From: Gorillibacterium massiliense
Lineage (GTDB): Bacteria > Bacillota > Bacilli > Paenibacillales > NBRC-103111
Direction of reading: 5' to 3'
DNA length: 64,000 nt
Assembly: GCF_000455485.1 (NCBI RefSeq)
Contig: NZ_CBQR020000100.1
Coordinates: forward strand, 1-64,000
Position 1 is the stretch's first letter. Every line of letters begins with the position of its first letter. Below the pieces are notes generated by a model. That model searched no databases and was not told where the DNA came from. It saw only the letters and a program-made list of their open reading frames with translations. A program made the translations under genes and the position numbers. This document shows positions 28,420 through 36,456 of this stretch, piece by piece.

Positions 28420-28758
28420 ATGATTATCGAAAGGGTGATCATTATAGACGCGGAAAAAGCAGATATTGAAAAGAACAGGGGAATAGCCATTGTTGCGTAC
28501 ATTATCTTCTTCGTCCCTCTGCTTGCTGCCAGAGACTCGAAATTTGCGATGTATCATGCGAATCAGGGCTTGCTTCTGTTTCTAGCCGCAGTTGCCATTA
28601 ATATCGTAGGGGCGATTATCCCCATTCTCGGATGGCTGATCATTTCTCCCCTGGGGAATCTTGCGGTGCTCGTATTTGCCATTATCGGCATCATGAATGC
28701 GGCGAAGGGAGAGCAAAAACCGCTGCCCTTCATCGGAGGCTTTCAAATTTTGAAATAA
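28420..28758 (+). CDS. Small DUF4870-like membrane protein
   Basis: About 105-112 residues with three hydrophobic segments (VAYIIFFVPLLA, LLLFLAAVAINIVGAIIPILGWLII, LAVLVFAIIGIMNAA) and the DUF4870-type sequence SKFAMYHANQGLLLF near the first helix. The function is unknown. The start is uncertain: the only strong SD-like string, GAAAGGGTG, lies inside the first codons, so translation may begin at ATG 28420 without SD or at a non-AUG codon just downstream. A strong hairpin follows the stop. Confidence 0.75.
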   Translation: MIIERVIIIDAEKADIEKNRGIAIVAYIIFFVPLLAARDSKFAMYHANQGLLLFLAAVAINIVGAIIPILGWLIISPLGNLAVLVFAIIGIMNAAKGEQKPLPFIGGFQILK

Positions 28759-28766
28759 ACAAGCAT

Positions 28767-28807
28767 AACGGCAGCCCTTCCAATCTTGCTCTGGAAGGGC
28801 TGCCGTT
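28767..28807. terminator. Hairpin terminator between convergent genes
   Basis: A perfect 15-bp stem, AACGGCAGCCCTTCC and its complement (28767-28781, 28793-28807). The T tracts on either side are weak. Confidence 0.75.
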
Positions 28808-28840
28808 TGTGAGGATAAATGTTTGTATGACCGAATTTAG

Positions 28841-29341
28841 TTATTCCTCCAGCGCTTTCTTCACTTCTTCTGGCGTATGGGCCCACCACTCCGGATTGAA
28901 TTCGGAGAGCAGCTTCTTTAGCGCCATTTTCTCCGAGTCATTCAAGTTTTCCACGAGAATCTTGCGCTTCATCGCCCGATCCATCCGGTTGACGTGGTCG
29001 GCAAGGATTTTCCAACCCCGCTTCGCTTCCGTATCGACGAGCATCTCGCAGGCTGCCAATCCGCCGTAAAATTGCCCCTCCTCGTCCCGGTCCACCGCTA
29101 CCCAAACGATAAAGCAGCGCCGTCCGTTGGGCACGTCCTCTTTTTCGCCCGAGAATTTGATGCCCTTCTCGATTTTGCTCTTGGCATGCAGCGTCCCGTT
29201 ATCGAGATATGCCTCCCCTTGGTCAATGACAACCCCCGACACGTTACTCAAGTCGATGGCTCCAGCCCCGAAGCCTTTATGATTGACTTTGCTGCTTACT
29301 ATGTTAAGCGAGATCTTTTTCCCCTTGTTCTCCAGTTCCAA
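28841..29341 (-). CDS. YwhD-family protein
   Basis: A 166-residue soluble protein matching the YwhD family: GAIDLSNVSGVVID, AYLDNGTLHAKS, RRCFIVWVAVDR, GLAACEMLVD. The family is conserved among Bacillus relatives and has no known biochemical role. The start is TTG 29341 with AAGGGGG eight bases upstream. In Bacillus ywhD lies close to pbpG and ywiB; here the three are within 11 kb, so the neighbourhood is partly kept. The C-terminal 40 residues are helical and charged. Confidence 0.82.
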   Translation of the reverse strand: MELENKGKKISLNIVSSKVNHKGFGAGAIDLSNVSGVVIDQGEAYLDNGTLHAKSKIEKGIKFSGEKEDVPNGRRCFIVWVAVDRDEEGQFYGGLAACEMLVDTEAKRGWKILADHVNRMDRAMKRKILVENLNDSEKMALKKLLSEFNPEWWAHTPEEVKKALEE

Positions 29342-29512
29342 CCCGAAAGCCCCCTTCTGTCAAAAATCGCAGCGATATTCATTCTCACTCATCTTACCAT
29401 ACCATCCCCATTGCGGTAAAAGCGAGTGGACACGCCTTACCTGTCCTAAACTCCGGCGGACAAACATATACATCCTTTAGACTGTCTGTCCGACGATCCG
29501 GAGGGGAAGCAA

Positions 29513-31516
29513 ATGAAACGAAAGTGGACTGAGCGATGGGCGCTTTGGGCGCTGGCCGCATGCGCCGTCCTGATCACCGCCGCCGCCGCGGCAAAATGGG
29601 CTGGTTGGTTTCCTGCCGGAAAGCACGTGCAGGTAGCCTCGCTCTCCCAGAAAACCATCATAGCCGGCGAGCCGGCTCCGCTGGACAACGTTCCAGTTGT
29701 GCCTGAATCTCCCGCCGCCCTCAGCAAACGCTTGGTGGAGTACCACATCTCCGTGTCTCTCGACCCGGACAAAAAAGAACTCCAAGGTACCCAATCCGTC
29801 ACCTGGGAGAATCCGGGGAGCCGTCCGGTTTCCGAGCTTTATTTTCACCTGTATCCCAATGCCTTTGAGTCGGACAAAACCACCTTCAACCGGGAATCGG
29901 GAGGAAAGCTGCGGCAGGATGAAAAAAAGCCGAACAACACCGGTAACATGACCGTGACCGGCATTCGTTCCGAGCAAGGGGAAGATCTGTCGCGCCTCAC
30001 TGAATTTGTCCGTCCCGATGACGGCAATTCGCAGGACCATACCTTGATGAAGCTGCGTCTCTTAACGCCGGTACCCGCCGGAGGCAAGATTACGCTGAAC
30101 CTGGACTTTCTGGTCAAGCTGCCCTTTGTCTATGCGCGCATGGGCTATGCAGATGACAACTTTTATATGGCGGGGCAGTGGTTTCCGAAAATCGCCGTCT
30201 ACGAGCCCGCCGGTACCCGCGGCCGCACCGAGGAAGGCTGGAACCTGCACCAGTATCACGGCAATTCCGAGTTTTACGCAGACTTTGGCATTTACGACGT
30301 GAAGATCAAGGTGCCAGCGGGATATACGGTAGCCGCCACCGGTTTCCCTTCCAAAATCCAAGCCGGCCCTTCCTCCACGAAAATTTACCGCTATTACGCC
30401 GACGACGTGCACGACTTCGCCTGGGCGGCTTCTCCCCATTTTATCTATTATGAAGAAAGCTTTTCCGCCCCTCAGATTCCCGGCGTGAAAATCAAGCTTT
30501 ATCTCGATCCAGCCCATAAAGATTTGAAAAATCGCTATCTCTTAGCCGCCAAAAAGGCGTTGACCCGCTACAGCGAATGGTATGGTGCGTACCCCTACTC
30601 CACCCTCTCCATCGTCGTGCCTCCGGCTGGCGGCAACGGGGCCGGCGGCATGGAATATCCGACGCTGATTACGGCGTGGGCCGCGGATGATAAACAGCCA
30701 TCTCTAGAGCTGGAGCGCGTTATCGTCCATGAAATCGGCCATCAATGGTGGTACGGCATGGTCGCATCCAACGAGTTTGAAGAGGCATGGCTGGACGAGG
30801 GCTTTACTTCCTACGCCGAAGATATGGTGATGCAAAAGGAATATGGCTCCGCATCCATTCTGCCTTTGGAAGCCAGCTACGTCACCTCACCGGAACCGCT
30901 GAAGAAGCTTTCCTGGGATTACGGCAGCCATAGCGTTTATGCCGACAATGTGTACACCCGCGCCAAACTGGTGCTGAACGCCATCGAACGCCAAGCCGGG
31001 GAACCGGCGATGAAAAAAATCCTCCGGACCTACTTTCAAAAATGGAAGTTCCGCCACCCTTCCACGGAAGACTTTCAGCGCACAGTGGAAAGCGTAACCG
31101 GACAAAGCTGGAGCGACTTTTTCAACCAATATGTGTATAACGGCCTCATGTCCGATTATTCTGTGGATGGAATCCGCATCAACAAAAAGACGGTAGATGG
31201 CGCTACCGTTTATGACAGCCGCGTCCTGATCCGCAAGCTGGGCGGCCAGACGTCAGCCGTGCCTGTGCGTTTTCACTTCAAGGACGGCTCCACGAAGGAT
31301 GAAATGGGCGATGGCAAAGCTAGCGAGGTCCAATACAAGTTCAACGGATCGTCCCCTGTCGATTGGGTGCAGATTGATCCGAAGCATACCCTTGTTCTGG
31401 AAAACCGCCACATGAACAATTACCTGAAGGCCGAAGCTGATCCGGTCTGGAGCGTCCGGTTGAACACCGGCGTACATAAAATTTTGGAGGCCCTGATTTC
31501 CTGGGTCGCCTGGTGA
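29513..31516 (+). CDS. Membrane-anchored M1 family metallopeptidase
   Basis: A 667-residue aminopeptidase-like zinc protease with one N-terminal membrane anchor (about residues 10-30), so the enzyme faces the outside. The zinc site is complete: H406, E407, H410 (HEIGHQWW) and E429 (WLDEGFTSYAE). The GAMEN-type substrate motif appears as GAGGMEYP. The last ~100 residues form a beta-rich domain and end in a hydrophobic segment. GGAGGGG precedes ATG 29513. It is followed after 13 bases by a membrane protein gene, probably one operon. Confidence 0.92.
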   Translation: MKRKWTERWALWALAACAVLITAAAAAKWAGWFPAGKHVQVASLSQKTIIAGEPAPLDNVPVVPESPAALSKRLVEYHISVSLDPDKKELQGTQSVTWENPGSRPVSELYFHLYPNAFESDKTTFNRESGGKLRQDEKKPNNTGNMTVTGIRSEQGEDLSRLTEFVRPDDGNSQDHTLMKLRLLTPVPAGGKITLNLDFLVKLPFVYARMGYADDNFYMAGQWFPKIAVYEPAGTRGRTEEGWNLHQYHGNSEFYADFGIYDVKIKVPAGYTVAATGFPSKIQAGPSSTKIYRYYADDVHDFAWAASPHFIYYEESFSAPQIPGVKIKLYLDPAHKDLKNRYLLAAKKALTRYSEWYGAYPYSTLSIVVPPAGGNGAGGMEYPTLITAWAADDKQPSLELERVIVHEIGHQWWYGMVASNEFEEAWLDEGFTSYAEDMVMQKEYGSASILPLEASYVTSPEPLKKLSWDYGSHSVYADNVYTRAKLVLNAIERQAGEPAMKKILRTYFQKWKFRHPSTEDFQRTVESVTGQSWSDFFNQYVYNGLMSDYSVDGIRINKKTVDGATVYDSRVLIRKLGGQTSAVPVRFHFKDGSTKDEMGDGKASEVQYKFNGSSPVDWVQIDPKHTLVLENRHMNNYLKAEADPVWSVRLNTGVHKILEALISWVAW

Positions 31517-31529
31517 GGAGAGATGGCCG

Positions 31530-32351
31530 ATGCTGACATCGCTTAAAGACGGATGGAAAGCGGCATGGTCCCAAGGCTTTCTGCTCGTCTTCCTATTTGT
31601 ATACCGGCTGGCATGGGCGATCGCCCTTTACCGCTGTATCCAGTCGATCGTCGTTCCGCTCCTGCAGCGGTTTCCCACAGAAAAAGGTTCTCAGGAGCAG
31701 GCGCGGCTTTTCCTTGCCGAAGCGGAATTCCGTTTGACCAAAACCGATATCAGCCACTCGTATCTGCTGCTGTTCCTCATTCTGCTGCTCATTCGAGCCG
31801 CCCTCACGCCGCTATTGAATGCAGGCATCTTTTACTCCTTACGCCATACGAAACTGAATACGGGCTACCGTTTTTTTAAAGGGATGAAATCATTGGCGCT
31901 GCCCTTTTACCTTTTCTATCTGGCTCAACTCATCCTGCTTCTCCCCGCCGTTTTCTATGTATGGCCCGACGTGAAAGCCGCTTTGGCGTCCTATAACCCC
32001 GACTCCTTCATCAATAGCGGCTTGCTGCTGAAGCTTGGCGGCTTGCTGGCTTACAGCTACGTACTCCGCCTTCTCTTCTTGCACTTGCAGTTGGGTAAAA
32101 CCGCCGAGGCTCCACTTCTAGGCACATTCGCACGTTCGCTTCTGCGCCTCCCCTTCATTCTGGCCATTGCCCTGATCATCCTGCTCTTGTCCACTTTAAT
32201 GGGCGGCGCCGTAATGGCCATCACCCTGTGGAAGGCGAGCCTGTGGACGTTGATCCTCTACCAAGCGTACAATTTTGTCCGGACTTACATGTCCCTGTGG
32301 GGCCTCACCGCCCAACAGAAGATTTTCGAGACTGGCACACTGAATAAATAA
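31530..32351 (+). CDS. Polytopic membrane protein of unknown function
   Basis: A 273-residue protein with about six hydrophobic segments (for example LLVFLFVYRLAWAIALY, LLLFLILLLIRAALTPLL, LPFYLFYLAQLILLLPAVFYV, FILAIALIILLLSTLMGGAVMAI). I do not recognise the family. GAGGAGAG lies seven bases before ATG 31530. It is encoded 13 bases after the M1 peptidase and closed by a strong terminator, so the two probably work at the same membrane site, but this is inferred only from position. Confidence 0.75.
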   Translation: MLTSLKDGWKAAWSQGFLLVFLFVYRLAWAIALYRCIQSIVVPLLQRFPTEKGSQEQARLFLAEAEFRLTKTDISHSYLLLFLILLLIRAALTPLLNAGIFYSLRHTKLNTGYRFFKGMKSLALPFYLFYLAQLILLLPAVFYVWPDVKAALASYNPDSFINSGLLLKLGGLLAYSYVLRLLFLHLQLGKTAEAPLLGTFARSLLRLPFILAIALIILLLSTLMGGAVMAITLWKASLWTLILYQAYNFVRTYMSLWGLTAQQKIFETGTLNK

Positions 32352-32360
32352 ACGAATCAA

Positions 32361-32414
32361 AAAAATAACGGTATCAAGGGAGAGAGCCACCACCATCCCC
32401 TTGATACCGTTATT
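32361..32414. terminator. Bidirectional terminator
   Basis: A 17-bp stem AATAACGGTATCAAGGG with its complement (32364-32380, 32398-32414); T run is best on the minus strand, serving the DUF4179 gene. Confidence 0.9.
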
Positions 32415-32430
32415 CGTCTATAACGCGGCT

Positions 32431-33513
32431 TTACCGCTGATTCAGCTTGATGCGTATGGGCTTGGAATCGGGAGAGCCGTTATCCTTGAGGACAAGGGTC
32501 AAATCATGGGACTCGGAAAAGTAGCTGCTTTCAAAAGACAGCAGCGGATAACCGTCTTGAGCGGAAGCTGCATTCAACCGGTATTTAACGCCTTTTTCGT
32601 CTTCTAGGTATGGATGGAGGTCCTCGATCCAATTGTTATTGTACTCACCCCCGTCAAACACCATCATTGTCACCGTGGGGGTTATCTCGATGTTTTTCAG
32701 AGAGAAGGTTTCGGTTCCGTTCTTTGCCATAACGTCCGGATAGATTTTGGGAGCTAACTTTTTCAGGCCGCTTAGATCAAGCTGCAGCGACCAATTTCCG
32801 GCAACGGTATATGGGGCCCTGCCATATTTTTTGTAGGTCGCGTCTTGCTTGTCCGCCTCCGTCACCTGTTGCGGAACCCTTTTGGCAATGAACAGTTGGT
32901 AATCGTCTATCTCGTCAGTGGTAACCGTAACCTTGTCGGGCATGGCTTCCTTATCCAAATCCCATCTGTACTGGGCAATTCCCTCCATCGTTTTGGTTTG
33001 TGCGAAATGAGGGTTATCGGGATCAACGGTAAAATCCATCTGCTCTTCTTTGCCGTTGTAGTTTATTAGCATCCGCCGGGGGATCAGATTCGCAAAACTC
33101 TCATGCCCTTCTTCAATCGTTACCTTGTAAGAAAGGGTGATCATTTTCTCGTCCGCGACGATATCCTGCACTGCAAAGGTCACACCATTATCGGTTACTT
33201 GCACGGCGTTCTGGAAGACATAGTCGTTTTTAATGGCTGCGTCCAACCCTTTGTCACTCCAGGATGCGACGACAAGAGGAGACAGAACGGGCAGTCGTTC
33301 CGTTACGGCATTGGCAATAGCAGGCGAGATATTCATCATGGCGACAAAGGCAGCCAGAAGCGCCGCCGCTGTCGATATCGACCGCATGGCCATTCTAAGG
33401 TGGTTTCTCCGCTTTATCTTAGGCTCCGCACGGCTAATCCCCTTCCGGATGGCATCCGTCAATTCGAAAGGGACTTCGATCCCATGGAAGCGGTCCTCAT
33501 TGATATTGTTCAT
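32431..33513 (-). CDS. DUF4179 protein, probable anti-sigma factor
   Basis: A 360-residue membrane protein with a short cytoplasmic N terminus (about 40 residues), one transmembrane segment (STAAALLAAFVAMMNI) and a large extracellular beta-rich domain of DUF4179 type. ATG 33513 overlaps the sigma factor stop (GGATGA) and has AAAGGAGG upstream; the open frame extends to 33678 but lies inside the sigma gene. Overlap with an ECF sigma gene and the topology make it the likely cognate anti-sigma factor. The extracellular signal is unknown. Confidence 0.85.
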   Translation of the reverse strand: MNNINEDRFHGIEVPFELTDAIRKGISRAEPKIKRRNHLRMAMRSISTAAALLAAFVAMMNISPAIANAVTERLPVLSPLVVASWSDKGLDAAIKNDYVFQNAVQVTDNGVTFAVQDIVADEKMITLSYKVTIEEGHESFANLIPRRMLINYNGKEEQMDFTVDPDNPHFAQTKTMEGIAQYRWDLDKEAMPDKVTVTTDEIDDYQLFIAKRVPQQVTEADKQDATYKKYGRAPYTVAGNWSLQLDLSGLKKLAPKIYPDVMAKNGTETFSLKNIEITPTVTMMVFDGGEYNNNWIEDLHPYLEDEKGVKYRLNAASAQDGYPLLSFESSYFSESHDLTLVLKDNGSPDSKPIRIKLNQR

Positions 33514-34055
33514 CCCACATCCTCCTTTAACTTTCTTCGTAAAAACAGGAGCGCCCGGTGGAGATAGGTTTTGACTGTGCCTTCTGGCAGTTCCAACACT
33601 TGAGCCGTCTCCTTGATGGTCATTCCTTTGAAGTATTTCAAAATAATAACCGACTTTAGTTGGGCGTTTTCCAGACAATCAATCGCATCATACAAGTCCA
33701 TGCGCTCGTCCAAGAACAAATCCGGGTCGTCCGGAATGTTATCCAAGGGGTTGGAGCCGTCTTCTCTTTCCGGAAGCAGCACGACCTTTTGTTTTTTTCG
33801 CAGAAAATCCTTGCAGCAGTTGATCAAAATCCGCATCGTCCACGTGTTGAAATACTTATCGTTTTTAAGCGTATGTAGGGAGGAATACGTTTTGAAAACC
33901 GCTTCACTGACAATATCCAAAGCGTCGTTTTTATTCTTCACATATAAAAAAGCCATCTTGTAGAGGTTGATCTTCGATTCGCCGATAAGGTCTTCAAACG
34001 CCTTTCCATCGCCTTTCTTAGCCCGCTTGATAAGCTTGATTTTTTCGCTGTCCAT
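33510..34055 (-). CDS. ECF RNA polymerase sigma factor
   Basis: A 181-residue extracytoplasmic-function sigma factor. Region 2 includes AFLYVKNKNDALDIVSEAVF and a -10-recognition helix near FNTWTMRILINCC; region 4 has the helix-turn-helix TIKETAQVLELPEGTVKTYL. AAGGAGAG lies before ATG 34055. It overlaps its probable anti-sigma gene by four bases. Upstream on the minus strand TGTCTAACG (about 34110-34118) resembles an ECF -10 of the CGTC type, which would fit autoregulation; that reading is weak. Confidence 0.92.
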   Translation of the reverse strand: MDSEKIKLIKRAKKGDGKAFEDLIGESKINLYKMAFLYVKNKNDALDIVSEAVFKTYSSLHTLKNDKYFNTWTMRILINCCKDFLRKKQKVVLLPEREDGSNPLDNIPDDPDLFLDERMDLYDAIDCLENAQLKSVIILKYFKGMTIKETAQVLELPEGTVKTYLHRALLFLRRKLKEDVG

Positions 34056-34203
34056 GGCACTCTCCTTGCGTGGTAGTGAAAGGCAACGTTACCTGTTTTG
34101 TGATCACCCTCGTTAGACATAGAAAACCTCAAAACGGTTTTGATGGCTGTTACTTCTTTCACTTTGCGGGAGTCACCCGACATTTCCATGAACGCGTCCG
34201 CAC

Positions 34204-34232
34204 AAAAAAGGAGCCGAATGATTCGGCTCCTT
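34204..34232 (-). terminator. Terminator after the Bcr/CflA gene
   Basis: AAGGAGCCGAA/TTCGGCTCCTT, an 11-bp stem with a three-base loop, followed by T on the minus strand. It isolates the sigma operon from the exporter. Confidence 0.92.
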
Positions 34233-34259
34233 CGTGTTTCCCATTGTATACAAAGCGGC

Positions 34260-35522
34260 TTATCCCGCTTCCCGTCCGTTTCTCTTAACCAATAGAGCAT
34301 AAACCAACAGGGAACCGACATCGAAAAAGGCAATGACGGCGCCCATAGGCACCGCTGTTCCGCTACCGCCCAATCCGACGAGAGGCGCCGCTAGTCCCCC
34401 AATGATATAGGAGAGTAAGCCAAGCAGAGCCGAGGCGCTCCCGGCAGAGCGTCCGTAGTTTTGCAGCGCAAGCGACGTTCCGCTGGTCGAAACGATGCCG
34501 ACGCTGGATACTACGATGAATAGGGAAGGTAAAATGCCGGCAAGCCCGACTCCGAGCAAGATCACGGTCAGTAGGGCAACTCCGCCCAAAGAAGCAAGGA
34601 TGAGACCGACTACGAACAGTTGACCTTCCCCAAAGCGTCCCACCAACCGTCCGGTCAATTGCCCGGCTATGATGATGCCGAGCCCGTTGATGGCGAAGAG
34701 AAGGCTGAAAAGCTGAGGTGAGACGCCGAATAGATCCTGAAGCACAAAAGGCGAACCCGAGATATAGGCGAACATAGCCGCAACGACAAAGCCTTGAGCT
34801 AAGGCCAGACCCATAAACTTCCGGTCTCCCACCAGCTTGCCGAAGGTTTGCACGGTGTTCTGCAAGCCCCCTTTTGCCCGGTCCCGGACCGGCAGAGTCT
34901 CGGGCAGCGAGAGCAGGACAGCGAGAAGCATGGCCACTCCGACCAGTGTGAGGATGACGAACACTCCACGCCAAGAGGTGGCCTTCAAGATCTGCCCGCC
35001 CAATATAGGAGCCAGTATAGGCGCGGCGCCGTTGACAAGCATCAGCATGGAGAAGAATTTGGTCAATTCTTTGCCCGAGTAGAGGTCACGGACAACAGCC
35101 CGGGAGATGACGATTCCCGCTGCACCAGCCGCCCCTTGAAAAAAGCGTAGAACAATGAGCATCCAGACAGACGGGGCGAAGGCGCAAAGCACCGAAGCCG
35201 CAGCGTACACCACCATGCCAACAAGAAGCGGCAGCCGGCGCCCCCGCACGTCACTGAGCGGCCCCGCCAAGAGCTGTCCGAGAGACAGGCCAAGCAAACA
35301 TGCAGTCAGTGTAAGCTGCGTCAATGAGGTGCCGACATTCAGCTCATCCGCCATTTTGGGGAGAGCCGGCAAGTACATATCCAGCGAAAGCGGCCCGAAC
35401 GCGGACAAAGCGCCTAAAATGACGGTCATTCGGATTCGGCGCGACCGGGCAAGGGAAAGAGAGGAATCCCTCTCTTGGGCGGTTTGGCTATTCATGGGTG
35501 AATTTTCAGACCTTTCTTGCAT
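34260..35522 (-). CDS. Bcr/CflA-type multidrug MFS exporter
   Basis: A 420-residue, 12-helix DHA1 transporter. It has the Bcr/CflA start LSAFGPLSLDMYLPALP, motif A GPLSDVRGRRLPLL and RFFQGAAGAAGIVISRAVVRD, the family's signature for proton-driven export of drugs such as bicyclomycin-like compounds and chloramphenicol. The first 30 residues are polar. The start is uncertain: ATG 35522 has no clear SD, while an internal ATG at 35495 has AAGAAAGG somewhat far upstream. No regulator gene is adjacent. Confidence 0.9.
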   Translation of the reverse strand: MQERSENSPMNSQTAQERDSSLSLARSRRIRMTVILGALSAFGPLSLDMYLPALPKMADELNVGTSLTQLTLTACLLGLSLGQLLAGPLSDVRGRRLPLLVGMVVYAAASVLCAFAPSVWMLIVLRFFQGAAGAAGIVISRAVVRDLYSGKELTKFFSMLMLVNGAAPILAPILGGQILKATSWRGVFVILTLVGVAMLLAVLLSLPETLPVRDRAKGGLQNTVQTFGKLVGDRKFMGLALAQGFVVAAMFAYISGSPFVLQDLFGVSPQLFSLLFAINGLGIIIAGQLTGRLVGRFGEGQLFVVGLILASLGGVALLTVILLGVGLAGILPSLFIVVSSVGIVSTSGTSLALQNYGRSAGSASALLGLLSYIIGGLAAPLVGLGGSGTAVPMGAVIAFFDVGSLLVYALLVKRNGREAG

Positions 35523-35754
35523 CTATTTCGATAAACTTTCGTTTCCAAGTAACCTTTCCTGGACAGCGATTTCGGGTTAGTTTAAAACAGCTGCCCCCCC
35601 TTGTCAAGAATTTCAACCTGAATTCAGCAGAATGCGTGTCCAATCCCGCATTTTTCTCACAATTTTCATAGTTGAACCGCACAATTTTATTTTTTTCGGA
35701 GATTAGGAGGAAAGTAGAAGCTTTTGCAGAATAGAATATTTTGTGTTAAAAAAC

Positions 35755-35872
35755 GTCATACGCCGAATTTCCGCTTTCGCGGAAAACGGGGGAACCATTT
35801 TGGGTGAATTGGCCTAGCTGTCATGGGCCATAGGGAACCTTCAACCGAACCCTCAAGCTAACCTCGTAGGCT
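35755..35872 (+). promoter_or_regulatory. Cyclic di-AMP riboswitch (ydaO-yuaA type)
   Basis: The conserved strings of the ydaO aptamer occur in order: CGCCGAATTTCCG, CGGGGGAACCATTTTGGGTG, ATAGGGAACCTTC, CCGAACCC, and AGCTAACCTCGTAGGC. It lies directly before an NlpC/P60 cell-wall hydrolase, the classic target in Bacillota. Bound c-di-AMP normally turns such genes off. Only about 20 bases separate the aptamer from the start codon and include the SD, so there is no room for a standard terminator. The 35523-35754 stretch upstream shows no gene. Confidence 0.92.
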
Positions 35873-35892
35873 CAGGAAGGAGTTTACCGTTT

Positions 35893-36369
35893 TTGAAAAA
35901 GCTTATTGTGTTTGTCCTCTGTCTCACCTTCTCTTTCGGTATCTTAGCAGAAAGCGCTTTCGCGGCGTCTTCCTTGGAGACCAAGGTGAACAGCCTGATC
36001 GGAACCGACTATGTTTATGGCGGCACCACCACCAAAGGTTTCGATTGCTCCGGTTTTACCATGTACGTGTTCAACCAGTTTGGTATTGATTTGAACCACA
36101 GCTCCAGAGCCCAGTCCGAGGATGGTACTGCCGTCTCCAAAAAGAACCTGCGCGCAGGCGATCTTGTCTTCTTCGACACGGACGGAGCCGTAACATCCGG
36201 CGGAATTTCTCATGTTGGCATTTATCTCGGCGACGGCGTTTTCGTTCATGCTTCCACCAATAAAGGCGTGATCAAAAACAAGCTGAGCGAGGACTACTAC
36301 GCAAAGCGGTATGTTACCGCCCGCCGTATCCTGTCCGACGATCAATACGAGAAAATCGCAACCGAATAA
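35893..36369 (+). CDS. Secreted NlpC/P60 cell-wall hydrolase
   Basis: A 158-residue endopeptidase with a signal peptide (MKKLIVFVLCLTFSFGILAE, cleavage after AFA) and a bare NlpC/P60 domain without binding modules. The catalytic Cys is in GFDCSGFT and the His in ISHVGIYLGDG, with a second polar residue in VHAS. These enzymes cut peptide stems of peptidoglycan. The start is TTG 35893 with GGAAGGAG upstream, inside the reach of the c-di-AMP riboswitch. A terminator follows. Confidence 0.93.
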   Translation: MKKLIVFVLCLTFSFGILAESAFAASSLETKVNSLIGTDYVYGGTTTKGFDCSGFTMYVFNQFGIDLNHSSRAQSEDGTAVSKKNLRAGDLVFFDTDGAVTSGGISHVGIYLGDGVFVHASTNKGVIKNKLSEDYYAKRYVTARRILSDDQYEKIATE

Positions 36370-36386
36370 TCCGCATTTTTCAGAAT

Positions 36387-36426
36387 AAGGTCATCCGGCA
36401 GACATGTCTTCCGGTGACCTTTTTTC
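36387..36426 (+). terminator. Terminator after the NlpC/P60 gene
   Basis: AAGGTCA.CCGG/CCGG.TGACCTT stem followed by TTTTT. Confidence 0.9.
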
Positions 36427-36456
36427 TTTATTTGTACTTGCTCCTTTACTCCTACT

